64,000 nt of DNA from Deltaproteobacteria bacterium (GTDB taxonomy: Bacteria; SAR324; JACQKK01), in assembly GCA_029858505.1 (NCBI GenBank), contig JAOUEW010000001.1, forward strand, positions 310,001 to 374,000, given 5' to 3'. A program made the translations under genes and the position numbers. Under the pieces are notes generated by a model. That model saw nothing but the letters and a program-made list of their open reading frames with translations. It was not told the DNA's origin and searched no databases. Below, in pieces: positions 26,151 through 35,014 of the stretch (the first letter of the stretch is position 1; each line of letters opens with the position of its first letter).

Positions 26151-26702
26151 TTACGATGAGCTCCAGTTTTCCAACTGGCCCGTATCGAGAAACTTCAGGG
26201 CGATGTCGGCGGCCTGTTGGGCGGCGTCCTCCAGTTGAGTGGCTTCTTCGCCGCCCACTTGGCCCAGCACATGGCCGGTGACCCCCCCCCGTTCGGGGCG
26301 CCCAATGCCCACCCGCAGGCGTTTAAAGTTTTGGTCGGCCAATTGCCCGATGATGGAGCGCAGGCCGTTGTGGCCCCCATGGCCGCCTTCTCCCCGGGCG
26401 CGGATGCGCCCCACGTCTAGCTCAATGTCATCCACCACCACCAGCAGGTCTTCCAGGGCCACCTTGTAAAACCGCAACAGGGGCACCACCGACTGGCCGC
26501 TTAAGTTCATGAAGGTTTGGGGCTTCACCAGCAGGAAGGGGGTTTCTCCCCGCTTGCCCTTTAGCGTTAGGGCTTGGTGCTCGGCCTTCCAGGCCGATAA
26601 CTCCAGCCGATTGGCCAGCATGTCCACCACCCAGAACCCCAGGTTGTGCCGCGACCGTTCGTATTCACGGCCGGGGTTGCCCAGCCCCACGATCATCTTC
26701 AT
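26151..26702 (-). CDS. pth: Peptidyl-tRNA hydrolase
   Basis: Pth recycles peptidyl-tRNAs released from stalled ribosomes. The 183-residue protein has all catalytic features: Asn9 in GLGNPG, His19 in SRHNLGF, Asn in KPQTFMNLSG, and Asp in VVVDDIELDVGRIR. The conserved GGHGGHNGLRSI glycine loop and KRLRVGIGRP are also present. It follows rplY on the same strand (264 nt gap), the usual rplY-pth pairing. ATG at codon 3 is an alternative start. Confidence 0.97.
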   Translation of the reverse strand: MKMIVGLGNPGREYERSRHNLGFWVVDMLANRLELSAWKAEHQALTLKGKRGETPFLLVKPQTFMNLSGQSVVPLLRFYKVALEDLLVVVDDIELDVGRIRARGEGGHGGHNGLRSIIGQLADQNFKRLRVGIGRPERGGVTGHVLGQVGGEEATQLEDAAQQAADIALKFLDTGQLENWSSS

Positions 26703-26966
26703 GCCGCGTCACAAGTTTGTTCCGTCTCGTGATTGAGGGACCAAGCCTTCTTGTTGCTATGTGTTTCCTTGCTGCCGATGTTTTCCCATCGTTTCCCATC
26801 GTTTTCCCATCCCCCTGCCCACTTGTTACGGCAAACCCATCGAGGAATGCGGGGTGAAGCCGGGGATGGCAGAGGCCATGAACGTTCTGTCCCGCGACAA
26901 GCGGCCTGTTCCCCTCCGCTGGCTTCAACCCGCCGGTTCCCACCGGCCAGTTTGCTGGGGGCTTGC

Positions 26967-27632
26967 TTAGGAAGCCTTCGACTCGGCGGCAGGGGCTTCG
27001 CCTTCGGCGGCTTCGGGCGCCACGGCCGGCCCGATTTCTTTATCCAAGTCGTCTTCAGCGCCACGGCCAGAGACCACCACCACGGTGGCGCCGGGATCGG
27101 AGAAGGCGGTGACGCCAGCGGGGAAGGTTAGGTCTTTCACGTGCAAGTTGTGGCCGATTTTCAGGTGAGACACGTCCACCTCGATGGTGTTGGGAATTTC
27201 CTGAGGAAGGCATTCCACCATGACCTCGTGCATGATGACCTGCATGGTCCCGCCGAAGGTTACCCCCACGGGTGTTCCCACGGGGTGAATTTCCACCGCC
27301 ACCCGCACCTTGATGTTGGGGTCAATTTCGTTGAAGTCCATGTGCAGCAGGTGGCGCCCCACGGGGGTGGATTGCACCTCTTTCAGCAGGGCGGTGTGTT
27401 TGCTGGCGGGCTGGCCGTCGGCGGCGGGCAGGTGAACGGTAACCATTTGGGTGGTTCCGTGCAGGTGCTTCACCAGGCGGTTGGCTTCTTTTTCGCCCAC
27501 TTGAATGCTGATGGGGGTCTTGCCGCCGTACAGAATGGCGGGGATCAGACCTTGGCGGCGCAGTTTGCTAACGGCCGATTTCCCGGTTTGGTTGCGGCGG
27601 GCGGCCTCGAGAACGAGAGATTGGCTTTTCAT
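26967..27632 (-). CDS. rplY: 50S ribosomal protein bL25 (CTC/TL5 type)
   Basis: The two-domain bL25 (221 residues) binds 5S rRNA. It has an N-terminal L25 domain (EAARRNQTGKSAVSKLRRQGLIPAILYGGKTP) and a C-terminal TL5-like beta domain (PVGTPVGVTFGGTMQVIMHEVMVECLPQEIPNTIEVDVSHLKIGHNLHVKDL). An Ala/Glu-rich tail follows. It lies upstream of pth. A 16-copy heptanucleotide repeat sits about 90 bp upstream of its start and could influence the promoter. Confidence 0.95.
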   Translation of the reverse strand: MKSQSLVLEAARRNQTGKSAVSKLRRQGLIPAILYGGKTPISIQVGEKEANRLVKHLHGTTQMVTVHLPAADGQPASKHTALLKEVQSTPVGRHLLHMDFNEIDPNIKVRVAVEIHPVGTPVGVTFGGTMQVIMHEVMVECLPQEIPNTIEVDVSHLKIGHNLHVKDLTFPAGVTAFSDPGATVVVVSGRGAEDDLDKEIGPAVAPEAAEGEAPAAESKAS

Positions 27633-27720
27633 AATCGGGGTTGTCCTGTGTGTGGTGTGGTCAGACGGTGGTGGTTGTTTTTATATGTTTGGCGCGGCTG
27701 TTGTTTTCGTCGCTATTCTT

Positions 27721-27832
27721 TTGTTCTTTGTTCTTTGTTCTTTGTTCTTTGTTCTTTGTTCTTTGTTCTTTGTTCTTTGTTCTTTGTTCTTTGTTCTTTG
27801 TTCTTTGTTCTTTGTTCTTTGTTCTTTGTTCT
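27721..27832. repeat. Heptanucleotide tandem repeat, 16 perfect copies of TTGTTCT
   Basis: Sixteen exact, uninterrupted copies of the 7-bp unit TTGTTCT occupy 112 bp, about 90 bp upstream of rplY. Such perfect arrays change copy number by slippage. Because the unit is 7 bp, it produces spurious open frames in several frames (FFVLCSL repeats), which should not be annotated as genes. Confidence 0.97.
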
Positions 27833-27844
27833 GGGCTGTCCCAG

Positions 27845-28050
27845 GCCAACAGCACCTCTCCCCCCTGCCCCCCTCCCCATGCAGGGAGGGGGGAGTAACT
27901 CAAAGCCGACAAGTGATGGGATGACTTCCGTCCGGCCTTGGTCTTCCGAACGAATTTTATTCTTCACCCTTCGGCCGAAGCCGTATGGCTCCTCCCCGAC
28001 GGGGAGAGACAGCCGCCACAGGCGGCAGGGATGGGTGCTGTTGTGGGCCA
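27845..28050 (-). repeat. Family B dispersed repeat
   Basis: A minus-oriented family B copy: a CTCCCCCCTGCCCCCCTCC palindrome, AACTCAAAGCCGA, a CTTCCGTCCGGCCTTGGTC block, CCGAACGAATTTTATTCTTC, ACCCTTCGGCCGAAGCCGTA, and the closing GACGGGGAGAGACAG palindrome. It fills most of the intergenic DNA between rplY and the Sel1-repeat gene. Confidence 0.7.
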
Positions 28051-28302
28051 TCGAGCGGTGCGATGGGCTTAAACCAAGATTGTTCAGCAATTTATAACCT
28101 TAAATCATCTTCCCGCGCACGGTCAACTGGTTTTTCAGACTTGACCCGATTGGCCCATGGATTGCTTGAAAGAAAGCGGTTATTGTAGGTTTTTCAGACA
28201 TATTCATGGACTGTTTCATGGAGATGCCCGTTGCCGTTGGGGGGAACACCTGTTCAAAAGAGACGCATGTTGCCGATGTTGGGAAAAATTCCAAGAAAAA
28301 CG

Positions 28303-29541
28303 ATGATAAAACAGTGGGTTTTATTGCTGGCGGTGCTGTGCTGGGCCGGGTTAGGGGCGGGGGCTGCCCTGGCGGCCAGGGAGCTGGACCATGGTCTGGT
28401 GGCCTTGGCCGAAAAGCACTACGACAAAGCCTTGAAGCAGTTGCAGCCCCTGGCCGACCAAGGGGACCCGGTGGCTCAGTTTCACCTGGCCTGGATGTAT
28501 GAGCATGGCCAGGGGGTGAAAAAGGATCTGCGAGCGGCTTTTGTTTGGTATCAAAAGGCCGCCCTGCAGGGCAACGCCGATGCCATGAACAACCTGGGCG
28601 CGCTGTACCACACGGGAGAGGGAACCAAACAAAGCTTCAAACTGGCCGCCCATTGGTATCAAAAGGCCGCCGAACTGGGCCAGCCTCAGGCTTTCTTCAA
28701 CATGGCCATGATGATTTCGGAGGGCCAGGGATTCCGCCAAAGCGCCAAGGTGGCCGCCCAATGGCTGGACCGGGCCGCCCGCACCGATAACCTGGAGGCC
28801 CAATACCGCCTGGGCTTGATGTATGAGCAGGGAGACGGAGTGGCTCAAAACTTTGAAACCGCCGCCCAGTGGTACGAAGCCGCCGCCACCCGCGGCCATG
28901 CCCGGGCCAGCGCCAACCTGGGGGCGCTCTACCAAATGGGCCGGGGGCTGACCCGTTCTTATGCCGAGGCCGCCAAGTGGTATGCCATTGGGGCCGACAA
29001 GGGCGACCCCATGGCCCAAAACAACCTGGGGGCCTTGTATCAACAGGGGCGGGGGGTGGAAAAAGATCAAGCCCAAGCGGTGGAGTGGTTCCGCAAGTCT
29101 GCCGAGCAGCATTTTTTGGGGGGGGAGTACAACCTGGGGCTGGTGTATTATCAGGGCCGGGGGGTGGAAAAGGACCCCAGAGAAGCCTTCAAATGGTTTG
29201 AGCGGGCCGCCAACCAAGGGGACCCGGTGGCCCAAAACAACGTGGCCATTCAATACCAAAAAGGGGTGGGGGTCACCAAAAACCTGAAAAAAGCGGCCGA
29301 GTGGTATCGCAAGGCGGCGGAACAAAATTATGGGCTGGCCCAAATCAACCTGGGCACCATGTACCGCCGGGGGCTGGGGGTGCCCAGAGACCTGGAAAAA
29401 TCGGCCTATTGGTACCGCAAGGCCGAGGCCAACGGAATGCCCCAGGCCAAACAGGCCTTGGAAATGTTAAACCAGCCCATGCCTCCGGAAGAAGAAACCC
29501 CCCAGGGTGAAGACACTCCGGTGGAGGAATCGGCACCGTAA
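28303..29541 (+). CDS. Exported Sel1-repeat (TPR-like) protein
   Basis: A 412-residue protein with an N-terminal signal peptide (MIKQWVLLLAVLCWAGLGAGAALAA) and about ten Sel1-like repeats of 36 residues. Typical units read A..NLG.LY..G.G..KD...A..W..KAA, for example AQNNLGALYQQGRGVEKDQA. It ends in a Pro/Glu-rich tail. Sel1 proteins are scaffolds in envelope, signalling or stress functions, and the protein should be periplasmic. The frame extends upstream with in-frame ATGs at 28267 and 28276; I prefer 28303 because it gives a compact signal peptide. The next gene follows after 11 nt, so the two are likely cotranscribed. Confidence 0.87.
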   Translation: MIKQWVLLLAVLCWAGLGAGAALAARELDHGLVALAEKHYDKALKQLQPLADQGDPVAQFHLAWMYEHGQGVKKDLRAAFVWYQKAALQGNADAMNNLGALYHTGEGTKQSFKLAAHWYQKAAELGQPQAFFNMAMMISEGQGFRQSAKVAAQWLDRAARTDNLEAQYRLGLMYEQGDGVAQNFETAAQWYEAAATRGHARASANLGALYQMGRGLTRSYAEAAKWYAIGADKGDPMAQNNLGALYQQGRGVEKDQAQAVEWFRKSAEQHFLGGEYNLGLVYYQGRGVEKDPREAFKWFERAANQGDPVAQNNVAIQYQKGVGVTKNLKKAAEWYRKAAEQNYGLAQINLGTMYRRGLGVPRDLEKSAYWYRKAEANGMPQAKQALEMLNQPMPPEEETPQGEDTPVEESAP

Positions 29542-29552
29542 GCCGCGGCACC

Positions 29553-29963
29553 ATGACCCACCCCCCGCTTTCCCGCGAAGTGTTTCTGCTGTTCGCCCTG
29601 CTGTACGGGCTGGCCTGGGGGAGTTTTCTCAACCAATGGGCCGACCGTTGGTCCTTGGCCTGCCCCCCTGGCGTGACCTGGTTTTCCCCCCGGCGTTCCT
29701 GCTGTTTTCATTGTCAACAAACCATTCCCTGGTGGTGGAACCTGCCGGTGGTGTCGTACCTGTGGCTGGGGGGGCGCTGCGGGTTTTGCCGGGCGCCCAT
29801 GGGGGCTTCTACCCTGGTGGTGGAGTTGGCCGTGCCAGCGGGCATCACCGCCCTGGCGGCTTGGGTGGGCCCGGAGCGGCCTGGGGTGCTGGCGGCGGGG
29901 GTGGGGGTGTTGAGCGGGCTGATATTGCTGGGGGCCAGGGCCTGGAAGAGCCGCCATTTATAA
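29553..29963 (+). CDS. Stand-alone prepilin-peptidase-like N-terminal (DiS_P_DiS) domain protein
   Basis: This 136-residue membrane protein matches only the N-terminal cysteine-rich part of type IV prepilin peptidases. It has LYGLAWGSFLNQWADRW, a CxxC-type pair in SCCFHCQQTIPWWWNLPVVSYLWLGGRC, and a second pair CGFC followed by RAP. In PilD these cysteines bind zinc, next to the N-methyltransferase function. The C-terminal aspartyl protease part is absent; the protein ends after two or three more hydrophobic segments. It is either a split or truncated gene, or a separate domain with its own role. It lies 11 nt downstream of the Sel1 gene, with a family A repeat after its stop. Confidence 0.75.
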   Translation: MTHPPLSREVFLLFALLYGLAWGSFLNQWADRWSLACPPGVTWFSPRRSCCFHCQQTIPWWWNLPVVSYLWLGGRCGFCRAPMGASTLVVELAVPAGITALAAWVGPERPGVLAAGVGVLSGLILLGARAWKSRHL

Positions 29964-29979
29964 GCCGAATGAGGATGCA

Positions 29980-30050
29980 AGACTTCTGCATAACCAGGGT
30001 TTTTTCCCTGAACAGGGGGAGTGGGGGGCGAAACCCCCAATAAAATTGAA
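29980..30050. repeat. Family A repeat, degenerate copy
   Basis: The left end AAGACTTCTGCATAACCAGGG and the hairpin GTGGGGGGCGAAACCCCCAA are recognisable. The right end is degenerate and no target duplication is certain. It begins about 16 nt after the stop of the prepilin-peptidase-like gene. Confidence 0.6.
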
Positions 30051-30133
30051 TGGTTCTGTTCCTCAAGTTTTCTTGGTTTCTTCCGAAGTTTACGGTGAGA
30101 GAAAATATTCCACATAAACCGGGAGATTTGACC

Positions 30134-30529
30134 ATGAGGAATTGGAAACAGACGGCCCTGCTGGGGGTGGTGTTGGCCTCGCTGGCTGGCTCCCCCGCCC
30201 TGGCCCAAAACACTTCACCAGTGGTGAACGTGTACTCCATGTGGGTGAAGCTTTCTTTGCGGGGCTATGCCCAAGAGGAAATTGAATCGGTGTTGAAAAA
30301 CATTGACCCCAAAACCCTGGACGAGGTGAAGGGGCGCCTGCGGCGGTCGGTGATTTCCAACCTGCAATTGAAGAAGATTGACCGGTTGTACGCCCGCAGC
30401 CGCGACTACGACGACCAGAACCTGGTGATGGAGTCCATCCGGACGGAAATCCGCTTTGCCGGGCTGGAAACCGATCCGGAGCTGAAACTGTTGATCAAGG
30501 ACCGGTTTGGAATTTCTCTGGCCAACTAG
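30134..30529 (+). CDS. Small exported protein of unknown function
   Basis: A 131-residue protein starting at ATG 30134 after a GGGAGA Shine-Dalgarno, with a clear signal peptide (MRNWKQTALLGVVLASLAGS, then PALAQ). The mature part is about 110 residues, mainly helical and charged (WVKLSLRGYAQEEIESVLKN, EVKGRLRRSVISNLQLKKID). I do not recognise the family. It stands between the prepilin-peptidase-like gene and a convergent lipoprotein gene, and is closed by a bidirectional terminator. Confidence 0.75.
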   Translation: MRNWKQTALLGVVLASLAGSPALAQNTSPVVNVYSMWVKLSLRGYAQEEIESVLKNIDPKTLDEVKGRLRRSVISNLQLKKIDRLYARSRDYDDQNLVMESIRTEIRFAGLETDPELKLLIKDRFGISLAN

Positions 30530-30590
30530 GGGGGGGGTTGCCCCGGCCGGGGTGCCCTGGGAATGGCCTGCCGCTGGATTGGCGTTCAAC

Positions 30591-30625
30591 AAAAAAGCCC
30601 CCGGTGTTTGGCCGGGGGCTTTTTG
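30591..30625. terminator. Bidirectional Rho-independent terminator
   Basis: AGCCCCCGG and CCGGGGGCT form a stem with A6 on the left and T5 on the right. It serves both the rightward exported-protein gene and the leftward lipoprotein gene, which converge here. Confidence 0.93.
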
Positions 30626-30641
30626 TTTGTTTGGGGTGCCT

Positions 30642-33170
30642 TTACGGGCTCAACTTCCACAGGTCGTTTAGATAGATCTGCGCTGGCGACACGGAATCAA
30701 AGCCCCACCCTCCGATCAGCCATAAATTTCCCGCTGCATCCGACCAAGCCTTTGGGGCACTTCTGGCCCCCGGAGTATTCGTAGCTGCGGGGGTTCCTTT
30801 GGTTCCATAGACCCCGGTGGTGTTTCCTGTGCTGCTGCCGCCCATCCAAGTCCAATTGGTACCGTCCCACTTCCATAGGTCGTTCAGACTTTTTAAGGCC
30901 CCCCCCGCGGAATCATAGCCGAATCCACTAAACAGCCAAAAATTCCCGGCGGAATCTTTCCAACCAATGGTATCCATTCTTGATCCCGGATTGTTGGTGG
31001 CGGCAGCCACCCCTTTTGTTCCAAAAACCCCAGCGGCATTGGCCGTGCTGCTGCCGCTCATCCAGGTCCAGTTGGTGCCATCCCATTTCCACAGGTCGTT
31101 CAGGTAGCCAGCTACCGCCAAGGAATCAATGCCAGGCCCTCCAAACAGCCACAGGTTTCCGGCAGCATCGGTCCAGGATGTTGAACTATACCTAGCGCCC
31201 GGATAATTGGCGGCGGCAGCCACCCCTTTTGTTCCATAAACCCCGGCGGAATTCACCGTGCTGGCACCGCCTATCCAGGTCCAGTTGGTGCCATCCCATT
31301 TCCACATGTCGTTATAATAGCCCAACGATCCGGACCCCCCAAACAACCAAGCATTTCCTGCGGCATCTTTCCAAGTAGTCACGCGTTGTCTGGCCCCCGG
31401 CACGTTGGCGGCGGCGGTTACCCCCAAGGTGCCATACACACCGGTCGCATTCACCAAGTTGCTTCCACTTACCCAGGTCCAGTTGGCCCCATCCCACTTC
31501 CACAGGTCATTCAGGTTGCCTATCCCGGTCCCTGAGTCATAACCCGTGCCCCCAAACACCCATACATTCCCCGCGGCATCCAACCAATTCTCCGAATATG
31601 CTCTTGCTCCAGGCATGTTGGCGGCGGCGGCGGTTCCTTTGGCCCCATAGACCCCGGTGGTGTTTCCTGTGCTGCTGCCACCCATCCAGGTCCAGTTGGT
31701 GCCATCCCATTTCCATAGATCATTCAGATAGACGACCGTGGCTGCTGAGCCATAGCCATATCCGCCAAACATCCAGAAATTCCCCGCTCCATCCACCCAA
31801 GTGATGGGACTATGCCTGCTGCCCGGCTGGTTGGTGGCGGCGGCAGTTCCTTGGGTCCCATAGACTCCAGTGACATTCCCTGTGCTGCTTCCGCTCACCC
31901 AGGTGGTTTGCATCACCACGTTCAGCGGGGTGAAGGCGGTCACCGCCCCGCTGGTGGCGGTGATGGTGCTGGTGCCCACCCCGGCGTAGGCCACGGTGGC
32001 CAGTCCGGATGCGTTGATGGTACTAGACGCAGTGTTGCTGCTGGTCCAGGTGGCCGTGTAGCCGTAGGTAGGTAGGGGAGCCACCGTGGTATCTGAGAAC
32101 GTTCCGGTGGCCGTGTATTGCTGGGTCTGACGAGTGAGGATGGTGGCATTGGCCGGAGAGAGGGTCATGCTCAGCAAGTTGGGGTTGCCCACAGTGAGGG
32201 TGGCGGTTCCCGTCTTTCCGCTGGCCGGGTCGGTGGCGGTGATGAGGGAAGTACCCGTGATGTTTCCGGTGTTGATGGCGGTGGCCAAGCCAGAGGTGCT
32301 GACAATGGTGGCGTTGGTGGCGGTGCCGCTGGTCCAGGTCATCAGGGTGGTGATGACCCCGGTGGTTCCATCAACAAAATTTCCCATGGCGGTGAGCTGC
32401 TGGCTGGTGCCCCTTGGCACGGTGACCGGGGTCACGGCAATGCTGACAAGGGTGGGCATATCCACGGTGAGGGTGGAGGTATTGCTGAAACCCCCGCTGG
32501 TGGCGGTGATGACGGACGTGCCGGTGATGGTCCCCGTAGAAGGCAACGAAGCCAACCCGGTGCTGTTGATGGTAGCGTTGGCCGGGGTGCCGCTGCTCCA
32601 GGCGATGGTGTTGTAGGCGTTTGGCAGAGTGCGATTCATGCCATCGTTGTAGGCCCCCGTGGCGGTAAACTGTTTGGTGGTGCCCCTGGGCACCAAAGTG
32701 GTCGCCGGAGCCACCGTGATGCCGGTGAGGTAGGGGGTCACGGTCACATTCACCGTGGGTACCAGCGATGGATTGGGGGTGGGGGAGTTATCGGTGGCCT
32801 TCAAGTCGAAGGAATCCGCCCCGCTTAACGCCGTGTTAGGAGTATAGGTGCCCGTGAAGGTAAACGTATAACCGCTGGTCATGTTGCCCGTGGTGGTGGC
32901 CAGGGTAAACGCCGAGAGCGTGCCCTTGGTGGGGGCCTTGACCGCCGCCAGGGTCACCACCGGGCTGTCGGTGTCGGTGACCGTGTAGGTGAGGGTCACC
33001 GGCACGTTGGCCGGGGTGGTCACCGCCGCCGGGGGGGCGATGTCTGGGCAATACAGACAGGTGGGCAGCAGGTGATCCGTTCCCCGGTACACCTTGGGAA
33101 TTTGGCAACCAGACAAGACCAGCAGCAGGGTTAGGGAGACAGGCAGAAAAACACTGCGAAGAGAAAACAT
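30642..33170 (-). CDS. Surface lipoprotein with Ig-like domains and a Kelch-like propeller
   Basis: An 842-residue lipoprotein with lipobox LSGC at residues ~19-22. The first half consists of immunoglobulin-like domains: a cadherin-like/Ig domain (PANVPVTLTYTVTDTDSP) and at least three BIG2-type domains with the phrase SIAVTPVTVPRGTSQQLTA. The second half has six ~65-residue repeats built on AGNxWLFGG, YLNDLWKWDGTNWTW and GVYGTKGxAAAxNxPGAR, a Kelch-type pattern suggesting a six-bladed propeller. Function is probably adhesion or ligand binding outside the cell. The start (ATG 33170) gives a good signal peptide; the frame extends further upstream without one. It ends at the shared terminator. 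Confidence 0.85.
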   Translation of the reverse strand: MFSLRSVFLPVSLTLLLVLSGCQIPKVYRGTDHLLPTCLYCPDIAPPAAVTTPANVPVTLTYTVTDTDSPVVTLAAVKAPTKGTLSAFTLATTTGNMTSGYTFTFTGTYTPNTALSGADSFDLKATDNSPTPNPSLVPTVNVTVTPYLTGITVAPATTLVPRGTTKQFTATGAYNDGMNRTLPNAYNTIAWSSGTPANATINSTGLASLPSTGTITGTSVITATSGGFSNTSTLTVDMPTLVSIAVTPVTVPRGTSQQLTAMGNFVDGTTGVITTLMTWTSGTATNATIVSTSGLATAINTGNITGTSLITATDPASGKTGTATLTVGNPNLLSMTLSPANATILTRQTQQYTATGTFSDTTVAPLPTYGYTATWTSSNTASSTINASGLATVAYAGVGTSTITATSGAVTAFTPLNVVMQTTWVSGSSTGNVTGVYGTQGTAAATNQPGSRHSPITWVDGAGNFWMFGGYGYGSAATVVYLNDLWKWDGTNWTWMGGSSTGNTTGVYGAKGTAAAANMPGARAYSENWLDAAGNVWVFGGTGYDSGTGIGNLNDLWKWDGANWTWVSGSNLVNATGVYGTLGVTAAANVPGARQRVTTWKDAAGNAWLFGGSGSLGYYNDMWKWDGTNWTWIGGASTVNSAGVYGTKGVAAAANYPGARYSSTSWTDAAGNLWLFGGPGIDSLAVAGYLNDLWKWDGTNWTWMSGSSTANAAGVFGTKGVAAATNNPGSRMDTIGWKDSAGNFWLFSGFGYDSAGGALKSLNDLWKWDGTNWTWMGGSSTGNTTGVYGTKGTPAATNTPGARSAPKAWSDAAGNLWLIGGWGFDSVSPAQIYLNDLWKLSP

Positions 33171-33301
33171 CACTTTACCCTGGAGAAGGAAACCATAGCC
33201 CCCATATAAAGGTGCATAATAATCACACATGATAAAAAAGACAACTGGCGTAAAGACGCAATCTCCATGAGTCAACTTGGGGGCGGGGTGTTGCGGAGGG
33301 C

Positions 33302-34777
33302 CTATTCTTCTGAACCCAGCACTTCTTCTTCGGGGTAAAAGGGGAAGGGCGGGTGGTGGTTCGCGCGCCGCTCGTGAGACAGGGGCAAACAGGAGAAAAA
33401 CTCCACCAAGTGGTCGTGTTCTCGCTTGGCGTCTTGATAGCCCAGATCGAGCAGGGTTTCGATGTACTCCTTCTCGAACATTAAATAACTCACCAGGTCA
33501 TTTTCTCCGTGGGGAGAGTCTTCCAGCAGGTTGCCGAAAAACCGGTGCATGGGAGAGACCGCCCGGGAACTGGCGATAATTTTGCGCAGGCTTTGGGCGG
33601 CCACCTTGCCCAGGTTTTCGGTGGGTTGAATGGTGAAGGGCCGCACCTTACGCATTTCATGGATCACCTTGCCGGGCACCATCATTTCCCGACGGTGGCG
33701 GTTGATCCGTTCCAGGGCGTCGTTCCCAAAAATTTGCTCCATGTCGCGGATGAGGTAGTTGATCCGCTGCAACTGGTTCAGGTCGTAGTCTAGTTTATCC
33801 AAGAAGATGGAGTTCAGCAGTTGGCCCGCCAGGGTTCCCAAGGGGGGTTGGGGGGCCAGGACCTGGGGCATTTGCAGGTCGGCCATGGGTTCGGAGGGGA
33901 TGGGCACCGCCGCGCTGGGGGGCCGCAGGGCAATGATGAACAGGTGATCGGCCCCCAGCTGAATGGCGGGGCTAATGGGGGTGTTCTGCCGCAGGGAACC
34001 GTCTCCAAAGTACTGCTGGTTGATGCGGATTAAGGGAAAGATGATGGGCAGCGCCGCCGAGGCCAAAATGTGCTTGGGGGAAAGGCTGGTGAAAATGGGG
34101 TGAATGCCGCCCTCTCGAAAGTGTACGTCGGGGTGTTTTTCCACAAAAATGGCCGGAAGGCCCGTGTTGATGTGGGTGGCCGAGATGGTGAAGGCGTCGA
34201 TAATGCGAGAATTGATGTTTTTATGGATGTTGAACCAAGAGATGTTCCGCCGCAGATAAAACACGAAGGGGGTGGTGTCGAGAACGCTTTTGAAGGTGAA
34301 GGGCCCCAGGGTGCCGTAGCGTTTTTCCAGCAGGCGGTACAGCCCCAGCATGTTGGTGGCCGCGAAGTACCCGGTTTTGGCCAGAAAGGTGAACAGGGCC
34401 TGGGTGTCTGTGTAGTAGATATCTTTGGAGGTCAGGCTGTTCCACAGTTTCCAGATATGCTTGCCCTGATACACCGGGTCGTGGGCGGTGGCGGCCATGA
34501 AGGCGCAGTTGATGGCCCCCACGCTGGTGCCGCAATACAATTGAAACAGGGGGCTTTCTCCCAATTCTGGGGGCAGTTGGGTGCGAAGGTAGTGAATCAC
34601 CCCCGCCTCGTAGGCGCCCCGGGCCCCCCCGCCAGAAAGCACCATGGCAAACCGGGGGCGGGCGTCTGGGTAGCCGTTTCGGCGCTCGTGTTTGCGGGCA
34701 CCCCGGCCAGAGTGCTGTGACAAGGAGGGGCTGGATTTCTTGGTGGCCAAGGGGGCTCCGGGAAGGGGGGTGAACAA
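33302..34777 (-). CDS. Patatin-like phospholipase
   Basis: A 491-residue patatin-family protein with the Ser-Asp dyad. The oxyanion loop is GGGARGAYEAG (49-59), the nucleophile elbow is GTSVGA with Ser85, and the catalytic Asp259 is in FGDGSL (the usual DGG/DGA is DGS here). The N-terminal ~40 residues are basic and low complexity, and the C-terminal ~200 residues form a helical extension beyond the core. Such proteins hydrolyse acyl esters of phospholipids and may be intracellular or secreted. No signal peptide is visible. The gene precedes the Ig/Kelch lipoprotein gene on the same strand. Confidence 0.9.
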   Translation of the reverse strand: MFTPLPGAPLATKKSSPSLSQHSGRGARKHERRNGYPDARPRFAMVLSGGGARGAYEAGVIHYLRTQLPPELGESPLFQLYCGTSVGAINCAFMAATAHDPVYQGKHIWKLWNSLTSKDIYYTDTQALFTFLAKTGYFAATNMLGLYRLLEKRYGTLGPFTFKSVLDTTPFVFYLRRNISWFNIHKNINSRIIDAFTISATHINTGLPAIFVEKHPDVHFREGGIHPIFTSLSPKHILASAALPIIFPLIRINQQYFGDGSLRQNTPISPAIQLGADHLFIIALRPPSAAVPIPSEPMADLQMPQVLAPQPPLGTLAGQLLNSIFLDKLDYDLNQLQRINYLIRDMEQIFGNDALERINRHRREMMVPGKVIHEMRKVRPFTIQPTENLGKVAAQSLRKIIASSRAVSPMHRFFGNLLEDSPHGENDLVSYLMFEKEYIETLLDLGYQDAKREHDHLVEFFSCLPLSHERRANHHPPFPFYPEEEVLGSEE

Positions 34778-35014
34778 ACACGGAAAACAAACGTAAAAAT
34801 TGGGTTGAAAACCCCGGATGGAACGGCCCAGGGTTGGCGCTCACTTCAACCCCAATGTATCTGTTCTTCCCCCGCACTTGAAGGGCCCTGCCCGCCAGGG
34901 GTTCCCTCGCAAGCGTTCCCTGGCTTAGGTGTTGCCCGATTTTCTCAATTCCTACCTATACTCATATTTACGAAAGGTCGCATTGACCCGGTCCATGGGC
35001 TGGAGGGAACGGAT
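34778..35014. other. Intergenic region upstream of the patatin gene
   Basis: This 237-bp stretch lies between the patatin gene start and the end of the membrane hydrolase gene. I see no repeat of family A or B and no clear terminator, and no gene is supported. Confidence 0.35.

Noticed and set aside
27721-27832. CRISPR array
   Set aside because: The unit is a contiguous 7-bp tandem repeat with no spacers. No cas genes are in the window.
27141-28097. 318-residue plus-strand frame across rplY and the heptamer array
   Set aside because: The first part is antisense to rplY, and the FFVLCSL repeats are translation of the 7-bp array in successive frames. No independent evidence for a gene.
32118-32828. 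236-residue plus-strand frame in the lipoprotein gene
   Set aside because: Gly/Arg/Val-rich antisense of the Ig-like repeats with no own signals.
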